Positions 19,113 through 37,099 of a stretch of DNA of 64,000 nt are shown one piece after another. The stretch comes from Pelomonas sp. Root1237. Lineage in GTDB: Bacteria > Pseudomonadota > Gammaproteobacteria > Burkholderiales > Burkholderiaceae_C. Position numbers and translations under genes: made by a program. Position 1 is the stretch's first letter; each line of letters opens with the position of its first letter. The notes beneath the pieces are model-generated. The model made no database searches. It was not told where the DNA came from and saw only the letters and a list, made by a program, of their open reading frames with translations. The stretch covers positions 1 through 64,000 of the forward strand of contig NZ_LMDK01000017.1 in NCBI RefSeq assembly GCF_001425055.1, given 5' to 3'.

Positions 19113-19265
19113 TTATTCCTTCTTCAGCACCGCCTTGACGGTCGCGGCCACGTTCTCCGGCGTGAAGCCGAAGTGCTTGAACAGCACACCGGCCGGCGCG
19201 GTCTCGTCGAAGGTGTCGATACCAACGACGGCGTCGACACCGTATTACCACCAGAAATCGCTGAC
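19113..19265 (-). pseudogene. Truncated 3' end of a second transketolase gene
   Basis: The last 51 codons of a transketolase gene, including its stop, survive here. Read on the minus strand they give VSDFWW, then TAA, then [12 protein letters not shown] and so on to KAVLKKE and TAA. The intact tkt at 24034-26061 ends in the same way ([14 protein letters not shown]... KKK). By hand alignment the two stretches differ at about 18 of 153 bases, mostly synonymous third positions, so each evolved as part of a working gene before this one was cut. One lysine codon has become TAA and there is no start. Similarity stops at 19265, two bases from the stop codon of the hybrid kinase gene. Confidence 0.85.
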
Positions 19266-19266
19266 T

Positions 19267-23904
<4,638 letters not shown>

Positions 23905-24033
23905 TGGATGTCTGTCCGGGAACCCCGGCTATCGGCATTCACCCGCTGCGCCGGGCAGGCCCGCGGCGGCGCCCCCGAGCCCCTGATGTCCATCGCCACC
24001 CCCTGACCGCACATGGCCCGGGGCGCGACGGCA

Positions 24034-26061
24034 TCACTTCTTCTTCAGCACCGCCTTGACGGTCGCCGCGACGTTCTCGGGCGTGAAGCCGAAGTGCTTG
24101 AACAGCACGCCGGCCGGGGCGGACTCGCCGAAGGTGTCAATGCCGACAACCGCGTCGACACCGTACTTCCACCAGAAGTCGCTGACGCCCATCTCGACGG
24201 CGACGCGCGGCAGGCCCTTGGGCAGCACGCTCTTCTTGTAGTCCTTGTCCTGGCGGTCGAAAACGCTGGTCGACGGCATGGAAACCACGCGCACCTTGAT
24301 GCCCTCGTCGGCCAGCAGCGCCTTGGCGGCCATGGCCAGCTGCACCTCGGAGCCGGTGGCGATGATGACGGCCTCGGCCTTGCTGTTGCCCTTGGCGCTC
24401 ACGGGGTCGAACAGCACATAGGCGCCCTTGGCGATCTCGTCGACGTTGGTCTTGGGCGAGTAGGTCAGGTTCTGGCGGGAGAGGGCCAGCAGGCTCGGGC
24501 GCTGGGCGTTGCCGATGGCCATGGTCCAGGCGACCACCGTTTCGGTCGTGTCGGCCGGGCGCCAGACGTCCAGGCCCGGGATCAGGCGCAGCGACGCGAC
24601 ATGCTCGATGGACTGGTGGGTCGGGCCGTCTTCGCCCAGGCCGATGGAGTCGTGCGTCATCACGTGGATGACGCGGGCCTTCATCAGTGCGGCCATGCGG
24701 ATGGCGTTGCGGCTGTAGTCGCTGAAGGTCAGGAAGGTGCCGCCGTAAGGGATGAAGCCGCCGTGCAGCGCGACGCCGTTCATGATGGCCGCCATGCCGA
24801 ACTCGCGCACGCCGTAGTTGATGTGGCGGCCGTTGTTGGGCGTGCCGTCGGCGGCGATGCGCAGGGCCGGCGTGCTGCTGGTGTTGGTCAGGTTGGAGCC
24901 GGTCAGGTCGGCGCTGCCGCCGAGCAGCTCGGGCAGGGCGAGCGTGAAGGCTTCCAGCGCCAGTTGGCTGGCCTTGCGGCTGGCGACGGTCTGCGCTTCG
25001 GCATGGGCCTTGACGACGGCGTCGACGGCGATCTGCGCGAAGTTGGCGGGCAGCACGCCGGCCATGCGGCGCTGGAACTCGGCGGCCAGCTCGGGGTGGG
25101 CTTCGGCATAGGCGTCGAAGCGGCTGTCCCACTCGGCCTCAACCTTGTCGCCCCGTTCCTTGGCATCCCAGGCGGCATAGACCTCGGCCGGCACGGCGAA
25201 GGGCTCGTGTTCCCAGGCGAGGGCCGCGCGGGTCAGCTTGATCTCTTCGGCGCCGAGCGGTTCGCCGTGGGCCTTGCTGGTGTTGGCACGGTTGGGCGAG
25301 CCCTTGCCGATGGCCGTCTTGGCGATGATCAGCGTGGGCTTGTCCTGGCTCTCCTTGGCCTTGCCGATGGCGTCGTCCAGGGCGTCGACGTCATGGCCGT
25401 CCACCGGGCCGATGACGTGCCAGCCATAGGCCTGGAAGCGCTTGGCGGTGTCGTCGGCGAACCAGGGCGCAACCTGGCCGTCGATGGAGATGCCGTTGTC
25501 GTCGTAGATGGCGATCAGCTTGTTCAGCTTCCAGGCGCCGGCCAGCGACGCGGCCTCGTGGCTGATGCCTTCCATCAGGCAGCCGTCGCCCAGGAAGGCG
25601 TAGGTGTGGTGGTCGACGATCTCGTGACCTTCGCGGTTGAAATCGCGCGCCAGCAGCTTCTCGGCCAGGGCCAGGCCCACGGCGTTGGTCACGCCCTGGC
25701 CCAGCGGGCCGGTGGTCGTCTCGATGCCCGGGGTGATGCCCACTTCGGGGTGGCCCGGCGTCTTGCTGTGCATCTGGCGGAAATTGCGCAGCTCGTCGAT
25801 CGGCAGGTCATAGCCCGTCAGGTGCAGCAGCGCGTAGATCAGCATCGAGCCGTGGCCGTTGGACAGCACGAAGCGGTCGCGGTTGGCCCAGTGCGGGTTG
25901 GCCGGGTTGTGCTGCAGATGGTGGCCCCACAACGCGACGGCGATGTCGGCCATGCCCATGGGTGCGCCCGGGTGGCCGGAGTTGGCCGCCTGCACCGCGT
26001 CCATCGCGAGGGCGCGGATCGCGTTGGCCATGAGGGTGGGGGAAGCGGTCGATGCAGTCAT
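24034..26061 (-). CDS. tkt: Transketolase
   Basis: A 675-residue thiamine-diphosphate enzyme of the pentose phosphate and Calvin-type pathways that moves two-carbon units between sugar phosphates. N-terminal landmarks are [31 protein letters not shown] and TTGPLGQG. The TPP/metal motif is [13 protein letters not shown] and DDNGISIDG. The pyrimidine domain contains [10 protein letters not shown] and the catalytic-loop region [15 protein letters not shown]. The start [22 protein letters not shown] at 26061 gives the usual length; the open frame extends further upstream without similarity. The C-terminus (KAVLKKK) is intact, unlike the remnant at 19113-19265. A 129-bp gap separates its stop from the hybrid kinase gene downstream. 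Confidence 0.96.
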   Translation of the reverse strand: MTASTASPTLMANAIRALAMDAVQAANSGHPGAPMGMADIAVALWGHHLQHNPANPHWANRDRFVLSNGHGSMLIYALLHLTGYDLPIDELRNFRQMHSKTPGHPEVGITPGIETTTGPLGQGVTNAVGLALAEKLLARDFNREGHEIVDHHTYAFLGDGCLMEGISHEAASLAGAWKLNKLIAIYDDNGISIDGQVAPWFADDTAKRFQAYGWHVIGPVDGHDVDALDDAIGKAKESQDKPTLIIAKTAIGKGSPNRANTSKAHGEPLGAEEIKLTRAALAWEHEPFAVPAEVYAAWDAKERGDKVEAEWDSRFDAYAEAHPELAAEFQRRMAGVLPANFAQIAVDAVVKAHAEAQTVASRKASQLALEAFTLALPELLGGSADLTGSNLTNTSSTPALRIAADGTPNNGRHINYGVREFGMAAIMNGVALHGGFIPYGGTFLTFSDYSRNAIRMAALMKARVIHVMTHDSIGLGEDGPTHQSIEHVASLRLIPGLDVWRPADTTETVVAWTMAIGNAQRPSLLALSRQNLTYSPKTNVDEIAKGAYVLFDPVSAKGNSKAEAVIIATGSEVQLAMAAKALLADEGIKVRVVSMPSTSVFDRQDKDYKKSVLPKGLPRVAVEMGVSDFWWKYGVDAVVGIDTFGESAPAGVLFKHFGFTPENVAATVKAVLKKK

Positions 26062-26172
26062 GGCCGGGGCTTTCTTGGGGCTGAAGGGCAAAACCAGGGA
26101 TTTTACGGGGGTGGTTCGATTGACTTGATCCAGCGCAAGACCGCCCGCGCGGCGAAGCGCGACGCTTGGCGC

Positions 26173-26783
26173 ATGACCACGCCCATGCCCCTGGCCGTGC
26201 GCATCATCCGCGCCGAGCACGACGCCCTGGCCGCGATGCTGCGCACCTTGCCCCTGCTGCTCGAAGCCCAGCAGCGCGCCGGCACACCCTGCGACTTCGG
26301 TGCGCTGCGGGCGATGCTGTTCTATGTCGACGAATTTCCAGAACGCTTGCATCACCAAAAAGAAAGCGAGCTGCTGTTCCCCAAGCTGCGCGCGCTGGCG
26401 CCCGAACTGCGCGAGACGCTGGACGAACTCGACGCCGACCATGCCCAGGGCGAACGCGCGGTGCGCGAGCTGCAGCACAGCCTGCTCGCCTGGGAGCACA
26501 TGGGCGAGCCGCGGCGCATGAAGTTCGAGCAGCAGCTCAAGGTCTACACCGCCCGGTACCTGCGCCACATGCGGCGCGAGGAGACCGAGATCCTGCCGCG
26601 CGCGGCACGGCTCCTGAGCGCCGCGGACTGGGCCGACCTGGACGAAGCCTTCAGCAGCCACCAGGACCCGCTGGCCCCGCGCCCGGGCCAGCCGGTGGAC
26701 GAGTCCTATGCGCCGCTCAGGCAGCGCATCCTGGCGGCGCTGCCGGCGCCGCTGGGCTGGGGGCCGGCGCTACCGCCTCCCAC

Positions 26784-26787
<4 letters not shown>
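26173..26787 (+). CDS. Hemerythrin-domain protein
   Basis: A 204-residue cytosolic protein with a four-helix hemerythrin/HHE fold that binds a non-haem di-iron centre. Candidate ligands are H16 (IIRAEHDAL), H60/H61 and E64 ([13 protein letters not shown]), H90 (DADHAQGE) and H132 with E136/E137 ([12 protein letters not shown]). The start ATG at 26173 was chosen because similarity begins with [13 protein letters not shown]; the same frame is open far upstream only as antisense to tkt. Single-domain bacterial hemerythrins are linked to oxygen, nitric-oxide or iron handling; which applies here is unknown. It is divergent from tkt, and its stop interlocks with the stop of the convergent KAP gene in a shared TTAA. 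Confidence 0.88.
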
Positions 26788-29828
<3,041 letters not shown>

Positions 29829-29856
29829 GTCGGATGCTCCGCCTGCCGCGCCGGCC

Positions 29857-32800
29857 TCAGCTGCGACCTGAACGCTGCAGCGTCAGCCGCCCGCTGGCGG
29901 CCCAGCTGTCCAGCGGCCGGCGCATGTCCTGGCGCAGCTCGTCCTCGCCATCGGCTTTGGCGTCCAGCAGGCCGACCCAGGCGTTGCGGCCGGTGTCCTT
30001 GGCGTCGTACAGCGCCGCATCGGCCAGGTCGATGGCGGCATGCCAGTCCAGCGCGCGCGGCAGCCTGGGGCACAGCGGGAAGGCCGAGAAGCCGACCGAG
30101 CAGGTCAGGGTCAGGCGCAGCCCGCCGTCGAGCTCGAAGGGCTGGGCCATGATGGCCTGGCGGGCGCGTTCGGCCAGCTCGGCCGCGCGGCGGCGCGGCG
30201 TGCCGCGGGCGACGATGAGGAACTCCTCGCCGCCCCAGCGCACCAGGTAGTCGGTGGCGCGAAAGACCTGCTCCAGGCGGCCGCGCATCTGCATCAGCAC
30301 GGCGTCGCCGGCCATGTGGCCATGGGCGTCGTTGATGCGCTTGAAGTGGTCGATGTCGATGAGGAAGAACAGCAGGTCCTGGTCGCTGTCGGGGTTGGCG
30401 ACGAGAGCGCCCGAGGTCGGCTCGTAGTGGCGCAGAACCATGGCGACGTCGGCCGGCATCTGGCGGTCCAGGAAGCGGCGGTTGCGCAGGCCGGTCAGCG
30501 GGTCGGTGAGGCTGGCCTCTTCCAGCTCGACGGACTTGGCCGTCAGCGCGGCAGTGGCGGCCTCCAGCGCTTCGGTGCGCTCCTGCACGCGCAGCTCCAG
30601 CACGCGGCGGTGGCGCAGCAGCAGCCGCGTGCGCATGCTGACGATGGCCGCCACCAGCCCCACGGCCGCGATGACGGCCAGGGCCAGGGCCCAGCGCGTC
30701 TGCCACCAGGCGGCGCGCACGTTGACACCGATCTTGATCTCGGTGGGGCTCCAGGCGCCGTCACGATTGCTGCCCTGCACCTGCAGCTGGTAGTGGCCGG
30801 GTGACAGGTTGGTGTAGGCCGCCGTACGGCCCAGCATGCCGGCGTCGATCCAGCCGGCGTCCAGGCCCTGCAGCCGGTAGCGGTAGCGGTTGCGGCTGGG
30901 CTGGCTGTAGTCCAGCGAGGCGAAGGCCAGGCTCAGGCCCCGCTCGCCGGGCGCGAGGACGATGTCGCTGCCGTTGGCCGGCAGCGCGCGCTCCTCGCCA
31001 TCGACGCGCAGTTCCGAAACGACCAGCGGCGGCTTGTACGTCCAGGGCGAGAAACGGTCAGGGTCGATGACGAGCAGGCCGCGTGCGCCGCCGAACAGCA
31101 TGCGGCCGTCGTCGAGCTTGGCGTAGGCGCGGAACCAGCCGGTGCCGAGGTCGGCCCCGTCGGCCGCGCCGAGTTCGCGGCGCTCGCCGCTGCGCGGGTC
31201 GTACATATTGCGCTGCGACCAGATGCGGCCCTGCTTGTCGAACAGCAGGTTGGCGCCGAACGCCCCACCGATGTCGGAGGCGCCGACGACTTCGAAGCGC
31301 GCCTTCTTGCCGTCGCTGTCGATGAGGCGGTGCAGGCCGGTGCCGGTGTCCACCCACAGGCGCCCGGCCAGGTCGACGGCCATGCCCAGTACGGTCTGGC
31401 CGGTCAGGCCCACGGGCTCGACCCATTCGGCCACGGGCTCGTCCGACCCCGGCTTGGCGACGCGGAACAGGCCGGCCGCGCCGCCCGCCCACAGGCTGCC
31501 ATCGGGCAGGCTGGCGAAGGCATTGACCTCACCGGTGCCACCCACCAGGCCGGCGGTCGGGATGGCGCGCATCTGCGGGTGCTCGGGCGTCCAGCGCATC
31601 ACGCCGTCCAGCGTCGCGATCCATAGCGAGCCGTCGTCCAGCGCGTGGAAGCGCCGCGGCACGGCATTGCCGCTGCGCAGGGTTTCCTTCCAGCGGCCCT
31701 GGGTGTCGAAACGAAGCAGCTGGGTGTCGATGGCGACCCAGACGGAGCCGTCCTTGCTCTGCCCCAGTGCATTGACCCGCCCTGACGGCAGGCCGCCATT
31801 GCCCTGGGCGACCACACCCAGCGGCATCAGCTGGCGGTCGCGGCGTTCGATGCCGCCGGCCAGCGTGCCCAGCCAGATCTCGCCGTTGTCCAGCTGCAGG
31901 ATGCTGCGCACGTCCAGGCCGCCCGAGACCGAGCCGATGGCCTCGCGCACCATGGACAGGCCAGGCAGCGACGGCACATGGCGCATCAGGCCGCCACCAT
32001 AGCTGCCGGCCCAGACCGTGCCGGACGGATCGCGCATCAGCGCGCGCACATCGCTGCGCGGCGCGGTGCCGGCACCGGTGGCGGGCAGGCGCTCGATCAG
32101 CGCGCCGTCGACCGCGCGACGGCGCGACACGCCCGAGGCGTCACCGAACCACAGCTCGTCGGCATCGGGCTGGGCCATGGCCATGACGGGCCAGACGCCC
32201 GAGGTGGCGCCTGGCTGGGCGCCGGGGCTGAAGGGCAGCGGCTGGCCATTGGGCGACAGCGCGCGCAGCCGCCCCTGGGCCGTGCCGACGATGATGCGGC
32301 CGTCCTGGGCCTCGCTGATCAGCGTGACGAGCTGGTCGCCGATGCCGACGTCCAGCGCTTCGATGGGGCCGTCGGGCGCCTTGCGTGCCAGGCCCCGCCA
32401 GGTGCCGATCCACAGCGTGCCCTGGCGGTCGACGAGCAGGGTCTGCACGCGCGGGTCGGGCAGGCCGTCCTCCTTGCCGCGGTGGTGGGTGAAGCGCTGG
32501 CTCTTGACGTCAAAGCGGTCCAGGCCGCCGCTGCCGCCAATCCACAGCGTGCCGTCCTTTTCCAGCGCGAAGGTGCGCACGGTATTGGCGGCGGGCGCGG
32601 TCTCGTCGGCCGACTTGCCGTTGCGCGCCCAGCGATCCCAGCGACCGGTGGCCACGTCCAGGCGCACCAGGCCGCTGTTGCCGGCGGCCACCCACATCCA
32701 GCCGCGCGGGTCGGGCAGCATGGCGCGCACGAACTGCTCGGGCAGCAGCTGCCCGTCGGGGCCGCTCAAGGGGTAGCGCCGGAAGGCATAGCCGTCAAAG

Positions 32801-32997
32801 CGCAGCAGCCCCTCGGGCGAGCCGGCCCACAACACGCCGCGGGCATCCAGCGCCAGTGCGGAGACAACGTTGTCCCTTACCGCGCCCGCTTCCCCGATGG
32901 GCTCGAAGCGCGGCACCACCGCCTGTGCCGCGGTGGCCAGCAGCGCCGCGGCGATCAGCAGCGCTGCAGCGCACCCTTTTGTTGTCAAGACCCTCAT
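29857..32997 (-). CDS. Propeller-type diguanylate cyclase (GGDEF)
   Basis: A 1046-residue membrane receptor predicted to make cyclic di-GMP. A signal segment (about 8-27) precedes a periplasmic series of propeller repeats (GVLWAGSPEGLLRFDGY, GTLWIGGSGGLDRFD, GTLWIGTWRGLARK and others) up to about residue 690. A Y_Y_Y domain follows (about 700-765), then a membrane helix (WALALAVIAAVGLVAAIVSM), a short coiled coil (VLELRVQERTEALEAATAAL) and a GGDEF domain with active-site WGGEEF near residue 920 and the preceding DIDHFKRINDAHGH. No EAL domain is present. ATG at 32997 is preferred; a GTG six codons earlier is possible. Its sensory region is of the same type as the kinase at 19267-23904. It lies 28 bp upstream of the KAP gene on the same strand. 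Confidence 0.9.
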   Translation of the reverse strand: MRVLTTKGCAAALLIAAALLATAAQAVVPRFEPIGEAGAVRDNVVSALALDARGVLWAGSPEGLLRFDGYAFRRYPLSGPDGQLLPEQFVRAMLPDPRGWMWVAAGNSGLVRLDVATGRWDRWARNGKSADETAPAANTVRTFALEKDGTLWIGGSGGLDRFDVKSQRFTHHRGKEDGLPDPRVQTLLVDRQGTLWIGTWRGLARKAPDGPIEALDVGIGDQLVTLISEAQDGRIIVGTAQGRLRALSPNGQPLPFSPGAQPGATSGVWPVMAMAQPDADELWFGDASGVSRRRAVDGALIERLPATGAGTAPRSDVRALMRDPSGTVWAGSYGGGLMRHVPSLPGLSMVREAIGSVSGGLDVRSILQLDNGEIWLGTLAGGIERRDRQLMPLGVVAQGNGGLPSGRVNALGQSKDGSVWVAIDTQLLRFDTQGRWKETLRSGNAVPRRFHALDDGSLWIATLDGVMRWTPEHPQMRAIPTAGLVGGTGEVNAFASLPDGSLWAGGAAGLFRVAKPGSDEPVAEWVEPVGLTGQTVLGMAVDLAGRLWVDTGTGLHRLIDSDGKKARFEVVGASDIGGAFGANLLFDKQGRIWSQRNMYDPRSGERRELGAADGADLGTGWFRAYAKLDDGRMLFGGARGLLVIDPDRFSPWTYKPPLVVSELRVDGEERALPANGSDIVLAPGERGLSLAFASLDYSQPSRNRYRYRLQGLDAGWIDAGMLGRTAAYTNLSPGHYQLQVQGSNRDGAWSPTEIKIGVNVRAAWWQTRWALALAVIAAVGLVAAIVSMRTRLLLRHRRVLELRVQERTEALEAATAALTAKSVELEEASLTDPLTGLRNRRFLDRQMPADVAMVLRHYEPTSGALVANPDSDQDLLFFLIDIDHFKRINDAHGHMAGDAVLMQMRGRLEQVFRATDYLVRWGGEEFLIVARGTPRRRAAELAERARQAIMAQPFELDGGLRLTLTCSVGFSAFPLCPRLPRALDWHAAIDLADAALYDAKDTGRNAWVGLLDAKADGEDELRQDMRRPLDSWAASGRLTLQRSGRS

Positions 32998-33062
32998 AAC
33001 GGCATTCTCAGGCACCCAAAGGGCCTGCTTTGCCGGGTCTTGCCCTCAGAGAACGTGAATGA

Positions 33063-34043
33063 TCACTGCGCAAGAGGCTTGGCGATGCTGTCGACGCGTT
33101 CGATGACTTCCGGGGTCAGCTTGGGCGTCACGGCCAGGGCGCCGAGGTTGTCGCGCAGCTGCTCGATGCGGCTGGCGCCCAGGATGACGGTGGACACACG
33201 CGGGTTGCGATTGATCCAGGCGATGGCGAGCTGGGCCATGCTGCAGCCCAGCTCGGCGGCGATCTCGGACAGCTTGCCGACAGCGTCGTTCCTGGCCTTG
33301 TCCTGCAGTTGCTCGCGCATCCAGCTCATGTTCTCCAGCGCGCCGCGGCTGCCGGCGGGGATGCCGCTGCGGTACTTGCCGGTCAGCAGGCCCGAGGCCA
33401 GCGGGCTCCAGGTCGTCAGGCCCAGGCCGATGTCCTCGTACAGGCGGGCGTAGTCCTGCTCGACACGGCGGCGGTGGAAGAGGTGGTACTGCGGCTGCTC
33501 GACGACGGGCTTGTGCAGGTGATGGCGCTCGGCAATTTCCCAGGCGGCGCGGATGTCGGCGGCGCTCCATTCGCTGGTGCCCCAGTACAGCGCCTTGCCC
33601 TGGCGGATGATGTCGCTCATCGCCCAGACGGTTTCCTCGATGGGCGTGTTCGGGTCGGGGCGGTGGCAGTAAATCAGGTCCAGATGCTCGAGCTGGAAGC
33701 GCTTGAGTGACGCGTCGACCGCCTGCATCAGGTATTTGCGGTTCAGCGTGTCCTTGCGGTTGACCGTCACGCCATCACGCTGCAGACCCCAGAAGAACTT
33801 GCTGGAGACGATGTAGTCCAGCCGGTTCCAGCCCAGCGCCTTGAAGGCCTGGCCCATGACGACCTCGCTCTCGCCCTGCGCATAGACCTCGGCGTTGTCG
33901 AAGAAGTTGATGCCGGCGTCGAAGGCGGCGGCCAGCATCTCGGTGGCGGCCTTCGTGCCGACCTGGTTGTGATACGTGACCCAGGAGCCGAGGGAGAGTT
34001 CGGAAACCTGGAGGCCGGCGCGGCCGAGACGGCGGTATTGCAT
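33063..34043 (-). CDS. Aldo/keto reductase (potassium-channel beta-subunit-like)
   Basis: A 326-residue TIM-barrel NADPH-dependent oxidoreductase. The catalytic tetrad is D49 (NFFDNAEVY), Y54, K82 (SSKFFWG) and H127 (YCHRPDP). The nucleotide-site stretch [17 protein letters not shown] is intact. The start [21 protein letters not shown] at 34043 is the family's usual beginning. The sequence resembles the KCNAB/YghZ subgroup that reduces small aldehydes such as methylglyoxal. The physiological substrate is not determined. It is divergent from the UbiH-like gene with a 159-bp spacer. Confidence 0.92.
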   Translation of the reverse strand: MQYRRLGRAGLQVSELSLGSWVTYHNQVGTKAATEMLAAAFDAGINFFDNAEVYAQGESEVVMGQAFKALGWNRLDYIVSSKFFWGLQRDGVTVNRKDTLNRKYLMQAVDASLKRFQLEHLDLIYCHRPDPNTPIEETVWAMSDIIRQGKALYWGTSEWSAADIRAAWEIAERHHLHKPVVEQPQYHLFHRRRVEQDYARLYEDIGLGLTTWSPLASGLLTGKYRSGIPAGSRGALENMSWMREQLQDKARNDAVGKLSEIAAELGCSMAQLAIAWINRNPRVSTVILGASRIEQLRDNLGALAVTPKLTPEVIERVDSIAKPLAQ

Positions 34044-34202
34044 GGAGCGTTCCTGTGCGGGAGGGGCGGAAAAGCCGCAGCTTATCGGGGCCGCCCGGCC
34101 CGGGCGGTGCATGGCCGCAATGGCCCCGAGCACGCCGGGGGCGAGGCGCCCGACACCCCGAGTCGCCGCGCAGCTGCATCGCCGGCAGTTATCGTTGAGC
34201 CC

Positions 34203-35384
34203 ATGAAGCTCGCCGTCATCGGCGCCGGTCCTGCCGGCCTCGCCCTCGCCCTGCTCGCCGCCGAGCGCCTGGCAGGCGCTGAAATCCATCTTTTCGACAC
34301 CCGGCCGCTGGACCACGACATCAGCGGCGACGCCCGCACGCTGGCGCTCAACCTCGGCAGCATCCGGCTGCTGCAGCGCCTGCACGCCTGGCAGCCCCAA
34401 AGCGCCCAGGCCATCCAGACCGTGCATGTCAGCCAGGCGCCGCCCGCGCCGATTGCCGGCGAGGTGCGCATCAGTGCCACCGAGCAGGGCCTGCCCCAGC
34501 TTGGCGCCGTGCTGCCCTATGGCGCCCTGGTCGCGCCGCTGCAGCAGCGTTGGCTGGAGTTGGCCACCGCCCAGCGCGAGCGCCTGTTCACCCGCTTCGG
34601 GACCGCCGTGCATGCGATTCGCTCGAACCTGGCTGGTGTGGAGCTGGACTGCGGCGAAGGTCCGATCGTCGACAGCTTTGACCTCGCCGTCGTCGCCGAG
34701 GGCGGCGTGTTCGCCGAGCAGGATAGAAAGTCCATCACCAGCGACTACCACCAGAACGCCTGGGTCGGCACGGTGCGCCTGGCGCCGCCCGGCCTGCAGG
34801 GCCTGGCCATCGAGCGCTTCACACGCAACGGGCCCCTGGCCCTGCTGCCCCTGCCCGACGACGCGCAAGGCCCGCGCGCGGCCATCGTCTGGTGCCTGCC
34901 CCAGGCCGAGGACGACATCGCTACCTTGAACGACGCCCAGCGCCTGGTCGTCATCCAACAGCAACTGCCCGCCGTGGCCGGCCGGCTGACCGGCATCTCG
35001 GCGCTGAAGTGCTTTCCGCTCGGGCTGAACGCCGAGACCCGGCTGCTGCAAGGCCGGGCGCTGCGCATCGGCAATGCGGCCCAGACCCTGCACCCGGTCG
35101 CGGGCCAGGGGCTGAACCTGGGCCTGCGCGACGCCCAGGCGCTGATCGATGCATTGCGCGATGCGACGGAAACCGGCCTGGGCCTGGACGCCGTGCTGGC
35201 CCGCGTCGACTGGCAGCGCGCCCCCGACCGGTGGCCCATGATTGCCGCGACCGATTTCCTCGCCCGCAGCTTTGCCTGGCGGCTGCCGGGGCTGCCGGCG
35301 CTGCGTGGCCTGGCCCTGGCCGGCCTGGAGCTGGCCACGCCGCTGAAAAAAGCGCTGGCCCATCGCATGATGTTCGGAGGCTGA
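34203..35384 (+). CDS. UbiH/UbiF/COQ6-family FAD-dependent hydroxylase
   Basis: A 393-residue flavoprotein monooxygenase. The FAD-binding Rossmann motif is [17 protein letters not shown]. The GD-like motif is [26 protein letters not shown], the UbiH-family signature where the flavin pyrophosphate binds. The family hydroxylates ring positions during ubiquinone synthesis; which carbon this one acts on cannot be told from sequence. The active-site loop and length match. The start ATG at 34203 is the only sensible one. The GNAT gene begins two bases after its stop, and the Shine-Dalgarno sequence of that gene lies inside the end of this one. Confidence 0.9.
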   Translation: MKLAVIGAGPAGLALALLAAERLAGAEIHLFDTRPLDHDISGDARTLALNLGSIRLLQRLHAWQPQSAQAIQTVHVSQAPPAPIAGEVRISATEQGLPQLGAVLPYGALVAPLQQRWLELATAQRERLFTRFGTAVHAIRSNLAGVELDCGEGPIVDSFDLAVVAEGGVFAEQDRKSITSDYHQNAWVGTVRLAPPGLQGLAIERFTRNGPLALLPLPDDAQGPRAAIVWCLPQAEDDIATLNDAQRLVVIQQQLPAVAGRLTGISALKCFPLGLNAETRLLQGRALRIGNAAQTLHPVAGQGLNLGLRDAQALIDALRDATETGLGLDAVLARVDWQRAPDRWPMIAATDFLARSFAWRLPGLPALRGLALAGLELATPLKKALAHRMMFGG

Positions 35385-35385
35385 T

Positions 35386-35781
35386 CTGGAGATCCGACCC
35401 ATCCAGCCTGCCGAGGTCGAAGCCGCGCGCGAGCTGCTGATCGCCAACCACTGGGGACCGCGCGTGGCCGATGCCGACGTCTTTGCGGAACTGGTCCGGC
35501 GCTCCCAGGTGGCCCTGGCTGCCGTGGACGACGACGGCGAGGTCATCGGCTTCCTGCGCGCCATCACCGACGGCCTCTTCAACGGCTATATCTCCATGGT
35601 CGTCGTGGCGGACTCCCACCGCGGCCGCGGCGTCGGCAGCGCCCTCGTCAAGGCGGCCATCGGCGACAACGACGAGATGACCTGGGTGCTGCGCGCCGGC
35701 CGCGACGGCGTGGCCACCTTTTACGAAAAGCTGGGCTTTCAGGTCTCCCAGGTGGCCATGGAACGCAAGCGCAAATCCTGA
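35386..35781 (+). CDS. GNAT-family N-acetyltransferase with probable CTG start
   Basis: A 131-residue acetyl-CoA-dependent acyltransferase. The acetyl-CoA loop is [11 protein letters not shown], preceded by the strand ISMVVVADS; the C-terminal [17 protein letters not shown] is typical of the fold. The first ATG/GTG-type start in frame (GTG 35464) would cut off the first beta strand and helix. Upstream in the same frame the sequence [18 protein letters not shown] is plainly GNAT-like. It begins with CTG at 35386, five bases after GGAGG at 35376-35380 and two bases after the UbiH stop. I therefore call a CTG start, with coupled translation. The substrate is unknown. Confidence 0.8.
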   Translation: MEIRPIQPAEVEAARELLIANHWGPRVADADVFAELVRRSQVALAAVDDDGEVIGFLRAITDGLFNGYISMVVVADSHRGRGVGSALVKAAIGDNDEMTWVLRAGRDGVATFYEKLGFQVSQVAMERKRKS

Positions 35782-35789
35782 AAGCATCG

Positions 35790-36404
35790 ATGCGACACGC
35801 TCTCCTTCTGACCCTGCTGCTGGCCACGACCGTGCCGACCCAGGCCCAGGCCCAGCTCATCCCGCCGGGCAAGGCTATCGCTGGCGCCACGCAGGAGGAA
35901 TGGTCCAAGCGCTGGTGGCACTGGGCCTTGTCCTTCGACGAAGAGGACAGCCCCGTGGCGGACACCGACGGCAGCCTGTGCGCCAGCGGCCAGTCCGGGC
36001 CGGTCTGGTTCCTGGCCGGCACCTATGGCACAAAGCGCACGGTGCGCCGCTGCAGCATCCCGGTGGGCAAGACGCTGTTCTTCCCGCTGATCAACTTCAT
36101 CGCCTTCCCGCCCGACGATGAGCGCGAGGCCTGTGCCTCGCTGATGCTGCGCGCCGAGTCCCTGACCGAGGCGCCCGCGGCCCTGGTGCTGGATCTCAAC
36201 GGCAAACGCTTCGCGGGGCTGGAAGCGCACCGCCAGGCCACCAAGGGCTGCTTCCTCGTCGCGCCTGACGACGACGCGCCGGCTGCCGGCAATGGCTACT
36301 ACGTGGCCCTCGGGCCGCTCAAGCGCGGCCGCTACACGCTGAACTTCGGCGCCATCCTGCCCAGCATGTCGCAGGCCGTGACCTATACGCTTGACGTGAA
36401 GTGA
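35790..36404 (+). CDS. Secreted protein of unknown function (WxxxWWxW family)
   Basis: A 204-residue exported protein. The signal peptide is residues 1-22 (MRHALLLTLLLATTVPTQAQAQ). The mature N-terminus carries W38, W42, W43 and W45 (EEWSKRWWHWALSF). Next comes a conserved-looking block DGSLCASGQSGPVWFLAGTYG and paired cysteines (CSIP, EACAS, KGCFL). I recall unnamed secreted proteins in other bacteria with this Trp cluster and GPVWFLAG block, but no function. It lies 8 bp after the GNAT gene, so the two may share a transcript. No membrane anchor is seen beyond the signal. Confidence 0.7.
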   Translation: MRHALLLTLLLATTVPTQAQAQLIPPGKAIAGATQEEWSKRWWHWALSFDEEDSPVADTDGSLCASGQSGPVWFLAGTYGTKRTVRRCSIPVGKTLFFPLINFIAFPPDDEREACASLMLRAESLTEAPAALVLDLNGKRFAGLEAHRQATKGCFLVAPDDDAPAAGNGYYVALGPLKRGRYTLNFGAILPSMSQAVTYTLDVK

Positions 36405-36407
36405 CCC

Positions 36408-36453
36408 CGTCATGCCGCGGGTGAAAGCTCCCGCCAGCGGCACGGTCATGACG
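36408..36453. repeat. Inverted repeat after the secreted-protein gene
   Basis: Arms CGTCATG (36408-36414) and CATGACG (36447-36453) pair perfectly, and inside them GCCGC (36414-36418) pairs with GCGGC (36437-36441), with a five-base bulge on the right. It begins four bases after the stop codon at 36402-36404. It may act as a transcription terminator, though there is no immediate T-run. A second GC-rich palindrome, AGCGGCCGCT, followed by TTT, lies near 36488. Confidence 0.4.
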
Positions 36454-36544
36454 CACCGGCTGTTTTCCGAGGCCTGAAAAGCCGGGCAGAGCGGCCGCTT
36501 TTGTTGCCCTGCCCAGCCGCGCCTGGGCCTAGCATGGGACACCC

Positions 36545-37099
36545 ATGTCGCGCCCTGCCCTGCTTCCCGCCGCCCTGCTGGCCCTGTTGCTGGCCGGCTG
36601 CGGCACGCCCAGCCAGCCCCTGCCCATGGCGATCAGCCCGGCCGAGGCGCTGCAGATCCGTGGCTGGGTGCCGGATGCGCTCAAGGCCCAGGTCGGCGTC
36701 GCTGCCGTCAAGGGCGGCCAGGAGACCGGCCGCTGGTGGGGCTCCAAGGTCAGTGCGCTGGCACTGCAGCAGGCGCTGGAAGAGTCTCTGCATGCCGTCG
36801 GCATGAAGCCGCTGTCGCCCGAGCCGGCGCCGCGCTTCGAGTTGCAGGCCGAGCTGCTGCAGCTGGACCAGCCCCTGGTGCCCGCCGTCGGCGTGACCGT
36901 CGGCGTGGCGGTGAGCTACACCCTGGTCGACAAGGCCAGTGGCAAGCCGGTCTACCAGCGGCGCGTCGCCAACACCGACGAGGCCCGCTTCAGCGAGGCC
37001 ATCGTGTCGCCCAACGAGCGGCTGCGCATCGCCAACGAGCGCGCGCTGCGGGCCAACATCGACCTGCTGCTGCGCGACCTGGTCACGCTGCGGCCGTGA
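36545..37099 (+). CDS. Lipoprotein (YajG-like)
   Basis: A 184-residue probable lipoprotein. The lipobox LLAGC puts the lipidated cysteine at about residue 19 (MSRPALLPAALLALLLAGC). The rest is soluble: alpha/beta, with the segments GRWWGSKVSALALQQALEESLHAVGM, FELQAELLQLDQP and VTVGVAVSYTLVDKASGKPVY. This order (a short strand, an amphipathic helix, then long strands) resembles the YajG-type lipoprotein family of unknown function; that is a weak assignment. Its 3' end overlaps the convergent MFS gene by 17 bp. Confidence 0.7.
   Translation: MSRPALLPAALLALLLAGCGTPSQPLPMAISPAEALQIRGWVPDALKAQVGVAAVKGGQETGRWWGSKVSALALQQALEESLHAVGMKPLSPEPAPRFELQAELLQLDQPLVPAVGVTVGVAVSYTLVDKASGKPVYQRRVANTDEARFSEAIVSPNERLRIANERALRANIDLLLRDLVTLRP

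Noticed and set aside
24013-26172. Long N-terminal extension of the hemerythrin protein
   Set aside because: The frame is open upstream, but only as antisense to tkt. Hemerythrin similarity starts at [13 protein letters not shown], right after ATG 26173.
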